Positions 23,092 to 33,116 of a DNA stretch of 64,000 nt are shown here, piece after piece (positions within the stretch are counted from its first letter, which is position 1; each line of letters begins with the position of its first letter). The notes below the pieces were generated by a model. The model ran no database searches. It was given only the letters and a program-made list of their open reading frames with translations, and was not told the DNA's origin. The position numbers and the translations under genes were made by a program. The DNA is from Undaria pinnatifida (Eukaryota; Sar; Phaeophyceae; Laminariales; Alariaceae), in contig JABAKD010000025.1 of the NCBI GenBank assembly GCA_012845835.1, forward strand, positions 30,263,761 to 30,327,760, read 5' to 3'.

Positions 23092-25249
23092 TCACAAAAA
23101 GGTCACAATCTCCCTGAAAATAGGGTCTTCTCGCAACAGCAGCAGCTGCTCCACTACCGCCATAAAACGCGCTCTCCCGGTCAGCCTCGCAACCCCGGCA
23201 GCCTGCTTAGCACTGCCGTCGCTGAAAATGTCACGAGATCCAAGCCTCAACATCGCTGCTACTGCTGTTGCCTCAGGCAGGCGCGTGACCATGCCTTCGG
23301 TTTGACACAGGGATATCCCCTCGTCGAGAGAGAACTCCCTGGGCTTGGCGACGAACGTAGAGCCGAGTGCTTTTCCTCGGCGCTTCTTGGCGTCGCTAGG
23401 GATAACACCGCGCTGCGCGGAAGGGTGCGCACGCTCCTCGCGAAGCCTGGCCAACCAGCGTGCGCGGCAGAGAACGAGCCATCCGCGGCGGCGCCAAATC
23501 CGATCCATCGGCGCCTTCTCCAGCATATTTCGGATGCGGTCCTCTATAAGTTGGTTGGTGATGAATTCCTCCGGCTGCAGCTGCATGCTGGGCGTTGCCG
23601 TTGCGGTGCCGACCAGCACGGCGGCAGTATTATTGTGGTAGTCCGTCGCAGTCTCGTCAGCGCCCCAACGGAGAAGCAGCCGTACCGTGCTAGTGTGGGA
23701 ACCGCAACACGCCATATGCAGAGGCGTTCTCCCGCCGCTGCTTTCTTCAATGTTAGCGCCGGCTTCGAGAAGCGCCTCCGCAGCGCCGTATGCGCCCCGT
23801 CCCGCCGCGTAGTAGAGGTTCGGCACTTTGCCCGAATTGCGGTAGTTTACGTTGCCACCAAGGGCGACGAGATCGCGAATAGTGTTGGGCTTGTTAGCTT
23901 TAGCCGCGTAAAAGAGAGCCATGCTGCACCTGCGCTCCCGGAGGTTTGCTGATTCGGCCGCGGTAAGGACCTGCAGCAGCTGCCCCGTGTGTCCGTTTAA
24001 AGCAGCCATATCGAGGCAGCTCAGACCCCTCAGAGTGGGCCGGTCTACCGCAGCCCCGCCCCGAAGTAGAGCTAAACAGGCGTCAAGCCGCCCGCGAGAC
24101 ACGGCGACGTGAAGTGCTGCACATCACACGGGTTCCAGTGGAGAGCAGACGAAAGGCGGAGAAGCGCGTGGTTGGCAGATGCATTTAAGCCAAGGACCTC
24201 ATTCCGCGAAATCATCAATCCTTCGGGTATACTGAGGTTCTATTTGAGCTAAGCTTCCCAGCTGCCTGGTCGGCCAACAACCTAAAGATCGTAAACGATT
24301 TACCTGTGGTTTCTACTACAGTCTTGCTGAAATTGGTTACCTTCCTCATACCAGTACCACCAATCTAAGTAACTAAGAGGTACACTGAGGACCAGCATGG
24401 CGACGCATGCCGTTGGCTGCATGGCAGCAGCGTAAAAAAAAAACCGACGGCGAACCAACGGAATGCAACCTATCGTCCCTCCCCTTTACTGTAGATGCGA
24501 TCGTGTTCTCAGCTCTCGTCGGCTAGCCTACCGTTACCTGTCAGGCCTTTCGCGTTGTAGAGCCCACTGCAAACGTTTCCAAAAGCAAACAGATCCTCGA
24601 TTACTCCGGGGCGGTTGGAGCCGGCAGCCAGGTGTAACGGCGTAGCATCTTCGGAAACCGTCTCTCGATCACTGGCTCCTTTCATTAGCAAGAATACGAC
24701 AACACCGCGATGCCCGCCCGAACAAGCGCAATGAAGAGGGGTCCATCCTCTTGCGTCCAGCGCGTCGATATCGGCTCCAGCACAGGTGAGAGCCCGGACC
24801 GTGGCATCACGCCCCGCAGCGGCCGCACAGTGCAGCGCTGTTCGATCGTGACTAGCGTCATCCGTCTCTCGCACATTCACCCCCGCCTTCAGTAGTTCCT
24901 CCACAACACCTTCGTCTCCGCTTGCCGCGGCCGTGTGCAAGAGAGGCACCGGTCGAAACAGCTTCGGAGGCGTTGCCGTCTTCACCCCTGCGGCAAGCAG
25001 TCGCTTCACGGCAGGTAAGTTGCCGGTGGCGGCGGCACACGCAAGCGGCACCCTCAGCCATTCCGCCGTCTGCTCTGGAGACGCGTGCTCAAGCACCAGA
25101 TCAACCAGCTGAGCCTCCATGCCACGGACCGATCGCCGCAACGCGGTGGTATGCTTGTCTTCGGGCCCCCCGGCCACGGGCGATGGTGGGACGCATGACG
25201 ATGTCGAGGAGCCTCCCGCGTCGGAAGGGGCTGGCTCCAAAGCGGACAT
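23092..25249 (-). CDS. Ankyrin-repeat protein, intact two-exon gene
   Basis: The exons are 25249-24538 and 24116-23092, with a 421-bp intron (donor ACAG/GTAACG, acceptor TGCAG/CACTTC). Joining them completes an ankyrin repeat exactly (KGLT then ALHVAVSRGRLDACLALL). The product is 578 residues. The start is the ATG at 25249; the paralogues have an aligned ATG, and the further open stretch to 25327 starts only at GTG. Residues 1-40 are Ser/Pro-rich. About ten ankyrin repeats span 66-400, including LLHTAAASGDEGVVEELLKA, TPLHCACSGGHRGVVVFLLM and TPLHMACCGSHTSTVRLLLR. A Trp/Arg block (WRRRGWLVLCRARWL) lies near 445-460. The end reads REIVTFL. There is no signal peptide or membrane segment, so a soluble scaffold or binding protein is likely. 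The partner is unknown. Confidence 0.85.
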
Positions 25250-25369
25250 CGCCTTGAATAGGGGCTGTTCCTTTGGAGATATACCAACAGCGCTGGGCAG
25301 ACGATTGACAACAGTCCGAGGGAACACCCGCGTATGTATTACGGTAGTGTGGCCGTGTCCGAGCGGTAT

Positions 25370-25510
25370 TTAGCGGAATGCATTCCTGTGAATATCCACC
25401 TATTAGTCAACCATTCTTCCTAGTGAACGCCTATTGGTCTTGGTGTCCTTCCTGTGAACGCCTAATTGATCAACCGTCTGTCGTGCGAACGCCCATATGG
25501 TCGATGTGCA
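25370..25510. repeat. Degenerate 40-bp tandem repeat
   Basis: Three to four imperfect copies of a unit with CCTRTGAACGCC and ATTGGTC/ATTRGTCAACC phrases, just upstream of the ankyrin gene start on its 5' side. Confidence 0.5.
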
Positions 25511-25997
25511 TAAATTTTTGTTGCTCAAATTCACGATGCTACACCATTAGATATGCAATTTAGCGTAGCAAAGCCCGCGTAGAAGTCTTCCGCGAAAAGG
25601 CCTGCGACAACTTACTGCACCAATTATGATATTGGCATGCTGCCCGTTACCAGAAATTCCACATACAGGTTTACACCTGTCTTGGGTTGCACGAGATCAA
25701 AAACGGTAAACCTCGAGGCAATCGAAGTTCGGCCGTCAAAGCCCACGTCGTATTATAGACGGAGAGTCGATAAAGCAGGCGACGTATCGTTCCTCAAACT
25801 GTGTGAACGTCATTATTAACTGTTTACGTCATAATTAATAGTAAAAGACAAAACAAGCAGCACACAGAGACCGGACTTATCGACCATCAAGACAACAAGA
25901 AATCAAAGCGCATTCATCCTGGTTGAACAAGAAGAACAGGCTGGCTCAGCGAGGGCAAACCAACCTTGTTCAACACTTAAAAGACTCCGCCAAACAA

Positions 25998-26443
25998 GGC
26001 ATAATACACACCACAACGGAAGACAGCGACGTCGCCTAGTAGTCTTGCACTAGGGGTACAGGCCGAGCACCTGGAAGCCTTTCTTGTTAGAGCCGGTGAT
26101 ATCCCAACAATATTTTCCAAAGCTATGGAGCTACCTGGTACTACAAAAGATGGGGACGAGGAGGAGGTAGAAAATCGAATACGCCAGTTGTGTGACAACT
26201 CAGCAGCTATTACGGTGCTGCGAGATGAGCACAGCGTACATGGCGTTCGTGACGCGCACATCTGGGAACACAGCAGTGGCCGCCCGCAAGCAGCTCATCT
26301 GGTTCCACATCCTTTCATCTGTGCTTGTTGCTCGGCACCGCAGCCTCAGCACTACTGCCGCGCGTTAAAGCAGTTCACTATAGGCAGGGGTGGACTGGCC
26401 ATCCCAACGGCGATTTCGTGGCAACATATACCCATACAATAAA
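25998..26443 (+). CDS. Hypothetical ORF, possible mobile-element remnant
   Basis: An open frame (first ATG at 26125, 105 codons; open without ATG from about 25998) reads QAEHLEAFLVRAGDIPTIFS before the ATG, then MELPGTTKDGDEEEVENRIR and DNSAAITVLRDEHSVHGVRD. The DNSAAI...H segment slightly resembles the RNase H part of copia-type retroelements, but no other retroelement motif is present. Function not assigned. Confidence 0.3.
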
Positions 26444-26624
26444 GCGACTGCTGTGCTGCCAAAAGGGTGTACTGGTGAAGGATAGGATCCAGTCGCCAGC
26501 GAAAGCGAGGTTCTAATTCGCACCGGGACAAGTAACAAGAAACCCTACCCCCCCTATGGAACTCCACCGGCGTTTTGGGGGACGTATTACCAAGAATTAG
26601 TGTGGGACGCATCCTTCGAGAGAT

Positions 26625-26900
26625 AGCACTTTTGGGCAATTTCGTTTCTGAATGGCGGGGGTCCTTAGCCCATCTTAACCCAAAATCGTCGAGAGGGAAC
26701 AATGCCATTAAACCATTATTGTTTTTGCAATACGAACATATGTTATACCTACTGTAGGCCATGGTATTGTTGTTTTTCGGGTTACCCTTTCAGATTTTAC
26801 TTAAAACATGTTTCGGGGTGAGTTAAGAATGAGCATCCTCAAGCGCGGAGCCCCAAAACCAAAACGGAGCACCTTTACCGTAGCACGAGTGGTTGGACTT
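26625..26900 (+). repeat. MITE-like repeat copy (+)
   Basis: CTGAATGGCGGGGGTCCTTA, CCCAAAATCGTCGAGAGG, TACCTACTGTAGGCCATG, GAGCATCCTCAAGCG and a terminal GGAGCACCTTTACCGTAGCA occur in family order. Confidence 0.7.
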
Positions 26901-26934
26901 ACTTCGCAGCAGGAAAAGGATTAACCTCTTCACG

Positions 26935-27265
26935 ACTGGAACTCGTGTGCTACGATAGAGGTATAAAGGTATACCTCTTTGCTACGAGGTAAAAAGGTAT
27001 ACCTCTTGGCTACGATGGAAGTATAAAGGTATACCTCTTTTCTACGATAGAGGTATAAAGATATACCTCTTTGATACGATAGAGGTACAAAGGTATACAT
27101 CTTTGCTACGATGGAGGTATAAAGGTATATCTCTTTGCTACAATAAAGGTATAAAGGTATACCTCTTTGCTACAATAGAGGTATAAAGGTATCTTTTCTA
27201 TGATGGAGGTACAAAGGTATACCTCTTTGCTACGATGGAGGTATAAAGGTATACCTCTTTTGGTC
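26935..27265. repeat. Tandem array of a MITE terminal repeat
   Basis: About ten copies of a roughly 31-bp unit, GCTACGATAGAGGTATAAAG followed by GTATACCTCTTT. Each unit is itself nearly palindromic (AGGTATA...TATACCT). The unit equals the end sequence of the MITE family, and the array is immediately followed by a MITE body (27265-27505). This is an expansion of one terminal repeat. Confidence 0.85.
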
Positions 27266-27505
27266 TGAAACGGTTTCTGAATGACAGGGCTCCTCAATCC
27301 AAAATCGTCAGAAATAGGCCATTTTGTTTCCATGAAATTGTCGTCGTGTACCTAGGCCATGCATGCATGGGATTTTTTCATCCGGTAGCGGTTTTTCGTT
27401 TTTTCTTCTCCAAATCAGGTTTTTGGGTCAAGACATGTCTTAACCTCCTCCCAAATTGAATTGAGGAAACCTCAGAAAAAAAGTGATGCACTCTCTATCG
27501 TAGCA
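27265..27505 (+). repeat. MITE-like repeat body following the terminal array
   Basis: CTGAATGACAGGGCTCCTCA, CCAAAATCGTCAGAAATAGG, TGTACCTAGGCCATGCATGC, and the terminal GATGCACTCTCTATCGTAGC. Confidence 0.75.
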
Positions 27506-27734
27506 GGCGTCGAAACCCTTTGGGGGGACATATATAGTTGGAACTAGTACAGGGAGGGGTTTGGGGGCTCTACAGGGGTTAAAGACACCGCCGTAGCAAA
27601 ACTGTCGACCAACCGCGATAAAAATTCCGAAAAGGAAAGAAACCAGGACAGGCGATTGGTCGGTTCGACCATTAACCACGGCGAACCAAGGCGCAGGTCA
27701 GCAATGTGCAGTACAGCAGAACAAGCAGCAGCAT

Positions 27735-27756
27735 GCAGAAGTACATCCGCACAGCA

Positions 27757-27788
<32 letters not shown>

Positions 27789-27800
27789 ACAACATACGAC
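27735..27800. repeat. CAG/CAA microsatellite
   Basis: An AGC/AAC trinucleotide run. Gln-rich or Cys/Leu-rich ORFs crossing it on either strand are repeat translations. Confidence 0.9.
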
Positions 27801-28204
27801 AGGCGCCTGGAGACCGCGACCGAAAGAGAGGCAATCACCGGACCGACGATCGCTTCTCTCAGTCAAGCTTAGAGCGAGGCCGACGCGTTCTATGCTAGCG
27901 GTAGCAATATTTTGGTCAAAAACAAATATGATTGCCGGGGCTCCCAGGGTGAGCAACTACCTAACTATTTTAAACGATCAGGTTTATTGACAATTCTTGT
28001 TGGAACACCATTCGTGCTCCACTGCTGCAAACCTAGTGATATTTTCAAAAGATAGTACTGGTATATGAATTCGTTCATCATCTACGGTCATGTCATATTC
28101 ATCGGGCTACACGTTTCGTTCTGCTTGTCACTCTTTTTGATGGGCTATATAGTATGAGGAGCGTCAGAAAAAAACATGTACTGTATACTGTACATCATAA
28201 TAAA

Positions 28205-28385
28205 TGAAAATACAGTCCAACTGTGAGATCGAAGATTTCATCGAAACTCCTCTTTGCAAGCTGTGTGTGATACTCCGATCGCGCGTATTACAGGTTGTGT
28301 GTCCTCATTAGGGATATAGGTCGGCAACTCCCCTTGGAACTAGCTTGTACCAGGGTCAACAAGGTGATGTTAATCAGTCTGTGCA
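28205..28385 (-). repeat. MSFDEIF-type dispersed repeat, copy 1
   Basis: The reverse complement of GAGATCGAAGATTTCATCGA corresponds to the conserved [12 protein letters not shown]-coding segment found intact at 55499. Homology continues through CTGTGTGTGATACTCCGATC to CAGGGTCAACAAGGTGAT and is shared with 34865-35040. Confidence 0.7.
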
Positions 28386-28947
28386 CGGAATACACATACT
28401 ATATGCACCCCTAGTCGACCGTACCAGGTAGCATGCGTCCTCTACTAATAGCGGAGGAATCTAGGCTAGCACAGGAGGTTGGACTCGAAGGTGTTGCTGG
28501 TCGAAGACTACTGTACAGCAGTACACCGTAGCACAGGGCACAGGCTAGGGGTGATTTGATTGCGCACGCCGGCAGGGACGCCGGATGTGGGGGTGGCTGC
28601 TCATGCCGCCAGGAGATCGTGGGTCCGATTGAGAGGCATGCACCGGTCTGGCGTTGGTTGGTCTCAGTCCGGCGAAATGCATTGTCCATCCGATGACATT
28701 TGTGCTCAGATCAAGGCTAGCCGAGGAGGTTAGCCTCCGACATGAAGCGGGCCGAAAACGGCACGCCTGTGCACCGATGTGCGGGGCGGCTGGGAGTGAC
28801 CGCCCACCGAATTGCCGAGGGGGGGGGGGCAGACCAACCGTGGCCGGTGGAGTACACGCGTGCCATCGGCGGCTGGCAGGCGGTGGCGTGCGATTGGCGG
28901 ACCGTGGGTACTGTTGTGTGTGCGTTGTTGGGAAGAAGGAAAGGCCT

Positions 28948-29044
28948 CAACCCAACCCAACCCAACCCAACCCAACCCAACCCAACCCAACCCAACCCAA
29001 CACAACCCAACACAACCCAACCCAACCCAACCCAACACAACACA
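28948..29044. repeat. AACCC pentamer microsatellite
   Basis: About 18 copies of CCCAA, with occasional CACAA variants toward the right end. Frames open through it in all directions (Pro-Thr-Gln-Asn or Gly-Trp-Val-Leu repeats) are not genes. Confidence 0.95.
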
Positions 29045-29901
29045 AAAACGTTGGTGTCGTTTGGCGTTGGTGTGTTTTCGTCCCAAGAAGATAAAAAAAA
29101 CATTTTCGAAGAAATCCGGCCGGGGGGTGGGTGGGACACGCAGCACGCGTAAAAGCGGGAATGCGGGGCCGGAAACGAGGAAATGAGCCCCATTTTCTTG
29201 GCGCCGTCAGAAAATCGAGTATCGTTTCGCTTGCAAAAGGCCATCGCTTAAAACATCGTTTCTGGGTCCGTAAATGAACGCTTTGAGGTCGCAAAACCGG
29301 TTTGCAAATCTTACAGAATTTTATTTTTGGATATCGTTTTCGGGATTGGCGCCAGCCGGAAATGGGGGTCCAATGTCGGACAAAAATCGTATCCGACACT
29401 ACGTCTGGGTTGGGTTTTCCATACGTCGTGGGAGGCAAGCGTACTGGTATAAAATAGCCGAAAACATCAGTAGCATTATACAAAAAGCAAGAAAACGCAC
29501 CTGCGGGGTAAGCAACGCTTATCAGTGTATCATAGGTGTGCTGCTGTGTCACACTACCCACTCGCACACACCTTGGGCATCACCACCAGCCGATGGGCTC
29601 GGATAGTGATGGTGACGAATCCGAGAGCCTTGCTACTTTCCGCAATTGGAATTGCGGCATTCGCCAAAGTTCCAAACGCAAAATACACACTTGCTGTCGA
29701 GGACGAGGACAGCCGCCGTCTGCGTCATGTCGTTGATGTTGATGCAGGAGATCGACGAGAGCGAGGGGGAATACAGCTAAGACAACCCTCCTAGGATGTA
29801 ATGCACACGGCGTGTTTTCCCTTGCCCCACCTACCAAGCCTAAGCTTCGTCTGCGTGTGCGGAGATGCTCTGGTGCAGCGGACACGCCCGAGTACGAAGC
29901 C

Positions 29902-30525
29902 ATGAAGCGATTGCCGCTGTTGACAACTTCGTGGGAACTGTCAACAACAAAATTTGTGATTAAAATTGTTCTTCATATGGAAGGTAACCAGGTCCAAATC
30001 CTCGTATTATATGGGTGGCCTTTCGCTCTTCTTTGGCTCTGTTCTGTTGAAAATATACCAATATCATGCATAGCTTACCCCTCCCTCTATTACACCAGGT
30101 GTGAGTATTATATAGCATCGGTGCGCAAAATGCTTATGGACAACGTCGTCCATTCCATCGTCCTGTCTACCCTAGGGGAGGGGAGGATCACAGACCGACC
30201 TACGTATATATTTCATGGGGGATACATGCAGAACACGGGCGAACGGCCTACCAGGAAACTTGTGGAACTGAGCGTCAACAACCATGTCGTAGATGTATTT
30301 CACCACCACCATATCGTATATCTGGAACACAGCATTAGCACGCCAGTGTGTCTGACGTATCGCGCAGATTGCGAAGTTGAGTTCAACCACCCATCGGTCG
30401 TACTCACAGCTGACGTGTTTCGATATTTAGTATCAAAATTCAATTTCCATATTGCCCGTGTGGTTCTGCGATTCTGCGACCCGAAAGTCGTCTCATTTTC
30501 GGTTTCGGATAAGGGCGCAGATTAA
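29902..30525 (+). CDS. Hypothetical protein, single ORF
   Basis: The frame is open for 207 codons from the ATG at 29902 (start MKRLPLLTTSWEL). It has a hydrophobic stretch (WPFALLWLCSV) and a His-rich patch (VVDVFHHHHIVYLEHS). No family recognised. The frame is open upstream to a GTG at 29812. An ORF of this length could arise by chance in 64 kb, and an acidic small ORF at 29593 (MGSDSDGDESES) in another frame is an equally weak candidate. No splice partners found. Confidence 0.3.
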   Translation: MKRLPLLTTSWELSTTKFVIKIVLHMEGNQVQILVLYGWPFALLWLCSVENIPISCIAYPSLYYTRCEYYIASVRKMLMDNVVHSIVLSTLGEGRITDRPTYIFHGGYMQNTGERPTRKLVELSVNNHVVDVFHHHHIVYLEHSISTPVCLTYRADCEVEFNHPSVVLTADVFRYLVSKFNFHIARVVLRFCDPKVVSFSVSDKGAD

Positions 30526-31174
30526 CGAAGAGCACGGGAATCCGTAATTCGATTTTCTTTTTTTTATTTCATGAAAAATACACGAAAAATTCAACCCTGC
30601 TTTTTATCAAGGAACGGCGTAGTGCGTTCTAGAAACATAAAAACGCAAAAGGGTCAACGAACACCCGTGGGCAACGACCGAGGCGAGCGATGGCTCGCGT
30701 CCTCCCCGGAGCGCCCCGGCTAGCAGCAGATTGTTTTTGCTGCATCGGCTAGGAGGCTATGGCTCTAGGCGTCTCTTGGATGGGCTGGCGCAACCCCGCC
30801 GCCCGACACGGGCAGCAGCGACGGGGATATATAGCGGTCGACCTTCTGAGCGAAGTCATGTGGTAGTTGATTGTATAACTTTCGAGGTGCAGGGCGACGA
30901 AAAACTGGGCTTGCGGCGATTTTGATATTTTCGAAGCGTCGCAGGCGCTCTACGCTGTGCTAAGGACCTTCGGAGGCCGCGCTGCGGCTGCTCCGGTGGT
31001 CCTACCTCTCGCAATGGTGGCTTCTCGCCTCCCAATCAGCCGACGACATGGCACCAATTCGCGTGGCCGGCTTCGGTTACATAGAACTTGCCATGTCTAG
31101 GTGGACAAACTCCCCAAATCGAATTTCGATTTTCGACTAAACTCGACCGAGAGTATATTTTTTTAATAAATGAA

Positions 31175-31395
31175 TTTCCCAGAGCGGAACAGCCGCGTTT
31201 TTCGCCCATTTCTGGCCCGTTTTGGGTCCGGGTTGGGGTCAGGGTTAGGGTTAGCGGGTAGGGCTAGGGCTAGGGTTAGGGGGTGGGTTGGGTCTAGACT
31301 ACGCCCGCACCTCTATCCGACCAGGAAGTGCTTTCTGCTCGCAACCGCGAACAACCCACCGCCCCAAAAGATCCGCGCGGCCAACTTGTTTCGTA
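31175..31395 (+). repeat. Dispersed repeat with internal TTAGGG-like tract, copy 1
   Basis: The order is AACAGCCGCGTTTTTCG, TGGCCCGTTTTGGGTCCGGG, a tract of GGGTTAGGGTTAGCGGGT-like motifs, GGGTTGGGTCTA, and CCAGGAAGTGCTTTCTGCTC. The same order occurs at 37760-37960, 53165-53350 and, inverted, 57200-57430. The telomere-like tract is therefore part of a mobile or dispersed unit, not a chromosome end. Confidence 0.75.
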
Positions 31396-31483
31396 GGTGA
31401 GCTACAAAAAAATACGAAATTCGATGTGGCAAGTTCCTCGTTTGTAATTCGGGCCCTAAGCTCTTATTAGAGTTCGCAAGCAC

Positions 31484-31805
31484 CTGGTACATGGTATCGT
31501 GGTCGGCCCGGTGGCGTATCAGGTTATCCTCGAGCCTGGTATAGGTAAGATTCGTGAGTTCGAGCCCCGCCGAAAGAGTGTGTACTCGTCAAAATTCGTT
31601 GGGATTTTTCTTGTGCACAAATTAACTCGCGGAAAGCGCGAGAGCTTCAAATCTCGATGAAAAATCGACGAGCAGCGGGAGTGCTGAACCCTACGCGCGA
31701 TAAAAATTGAAGGCAAGAACGGGGGGGCAGAAGGGACGACACCTGTGACCACGGCTTGTCCAGAAGCTGTAAAGTAGAAGTTAGCGAAAAGAAGAAAAAA
31801 AATCG
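31484..31805 (+). mobile_element. tRNA-derived SINE, copy 2
   Basis: The head GGCCCGGTGGCGTATCAGG contains an A-box-like TGGCGTATCAGG (31512-31523). GAGTTCGAGCC (31556-31566) is a B-box-like match. A body follows with CGATAAAAATTGAAGGCAAG and CACGGCTTGTCCAGAAGCTG, and an A-rich tail ends near 31800 (GAAGAAAAAAAATCG). It aligns with the inverted copy at 19256-19595. Confidence 0.65.
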
Positions 31806-32049
31806 TGTTCAAAATCTAGAACACTTAAAACAAAAATATTTGCAGCTTGCAGCCCACAGCAGCGCGGCTTGCAGCCCACTGCAGCGCAGCTTGCAGCCCA
31901 CAGCAACACTGGTACAAGTGAGTGAACAGCAGAATATCTGGTTCCTGGATTGCAGCAGCCAGCAGCTGCAAAAGCACTTATGAACGCGCCTGAGTTCCTA
32001 CTCCTACAAAGACAAAATAAGAACAAAACCAAAAACGAACCACTGAAAC

Positions 32050-33116
32050 ACGCAGCAGCAGCAGCAGCAACTTGACCCTTCGCAGAGAAGTCGCTGAGAA
32101 ATTGGCAATTCGAAGACTAAGAGTCGGAGGCAGGGGGGTGGGGGGGCGGGGGCGGCATCTGTTGCTTCTTGCTGCCTGCCAAGCCAACGCAACGCAACGC
32201 AACGTTGCTTCGAGTTGCGTTTCGAAACGACACATGGATTTCCACTGCATGGGGCGAGGACCAAAACAATGCCGGTACTACTGATACTAACATCGTCCAA
32301 AAATCTGGCAGGCGAACACAGACCCGACGCTCAGCATGTCTCCGAGCCGGGTAGTCGCTACTGCGGCAGTCTTTCAGGCAGCCCAGGCTTAGATTGCTCA
32401 CCGCTGAGGCATACAGCAGTACTGCTGCAGCAGCAGCAGAAGGAGCAGTTGGTATGTAGCAGTTTGGTTTGATACCTCATAGGCCCAACAGACCAAAAGA
32501 TGTCGGTAGACGAAACAACTGACCCGTGACGGGCATCCGTCAAGGAAACCCTTATTAAAACTGGTATACATTAGTCTTGACGGCCCAAAAATACCGTCGA
32601 CCAGCATTTGCCAGGTGTCCACATCATTCTTCGTCCTTAAACATAAATACCGTATTATTTCAATATTTATGATAAAATGATCCTTATATTTCCGGATACT
32701 TGGTAGAAGAGTACTGCTGTCTATTGCTTTCAAAAACGGGGGCGGGAAATCGAGGATCGTGCGAGAGTCTCATGAGTGACTCTGTCATTTACTCCTGCTT
32801 TCAATTTTGAGTTGAGTTACACACCAAGGTGTGACGTACTATTGAACTGACCTTTCTAAGTCGCACTTTTGGTGTGATTCCCCCTACTGTTCTGCTGCAC
32901 CCGGCGTCCTGCAACCCTGCTGAGTGATCCCTCCCTCCTCATTTCGTTGTTTAATTTCGTGTGTTTCTGCTGGAAATTGTATTGTTCCACACCATGGAAG
33001 GCCCTTACGAGACGGGATGTCCAGACGCATCCACACACGCACAGCGACGCAGCACGCAGCACGACGAGCAGCGAGCAATAGCACCGGTGACCACAACTTC
33101 GCGACGTGTCGCAATC
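32050..33116. other. Region upstream of the ATPAF1 gene
   Basis: It contains small CAG patches (32058-32072, 32424-32442) and a GGGGGGCGGGGGCGG tract (32143-32157). No gene recognised. The promoter of the downstream gene must lie here, but I see no definite TATA box or initiator. Confidence 0.3.

Noticed and set aside
24509-24537. Ankyrin exon 1 ending at its in-frame stop (a one-exon gene)
   Set aside because: The GTAACG donor at 24537 and the matching acceptor at 24117 restore a canonical ankyrin repeat, and the donor is conserved in both paralogues.
28717-29567. Several overlapping ORFs of 124-206 codons on both strands
   Set aside because: They all pass through the AACCC microsatellite, which lacks stops in most frames; outside it the sequence has no recognisable domain.
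31230-31310. TTAGGG-like tract as a telomere or fusion point
   Set aside because: The tract is short, imperfect and embedded in a dispersed element with the same flanks at three other places.
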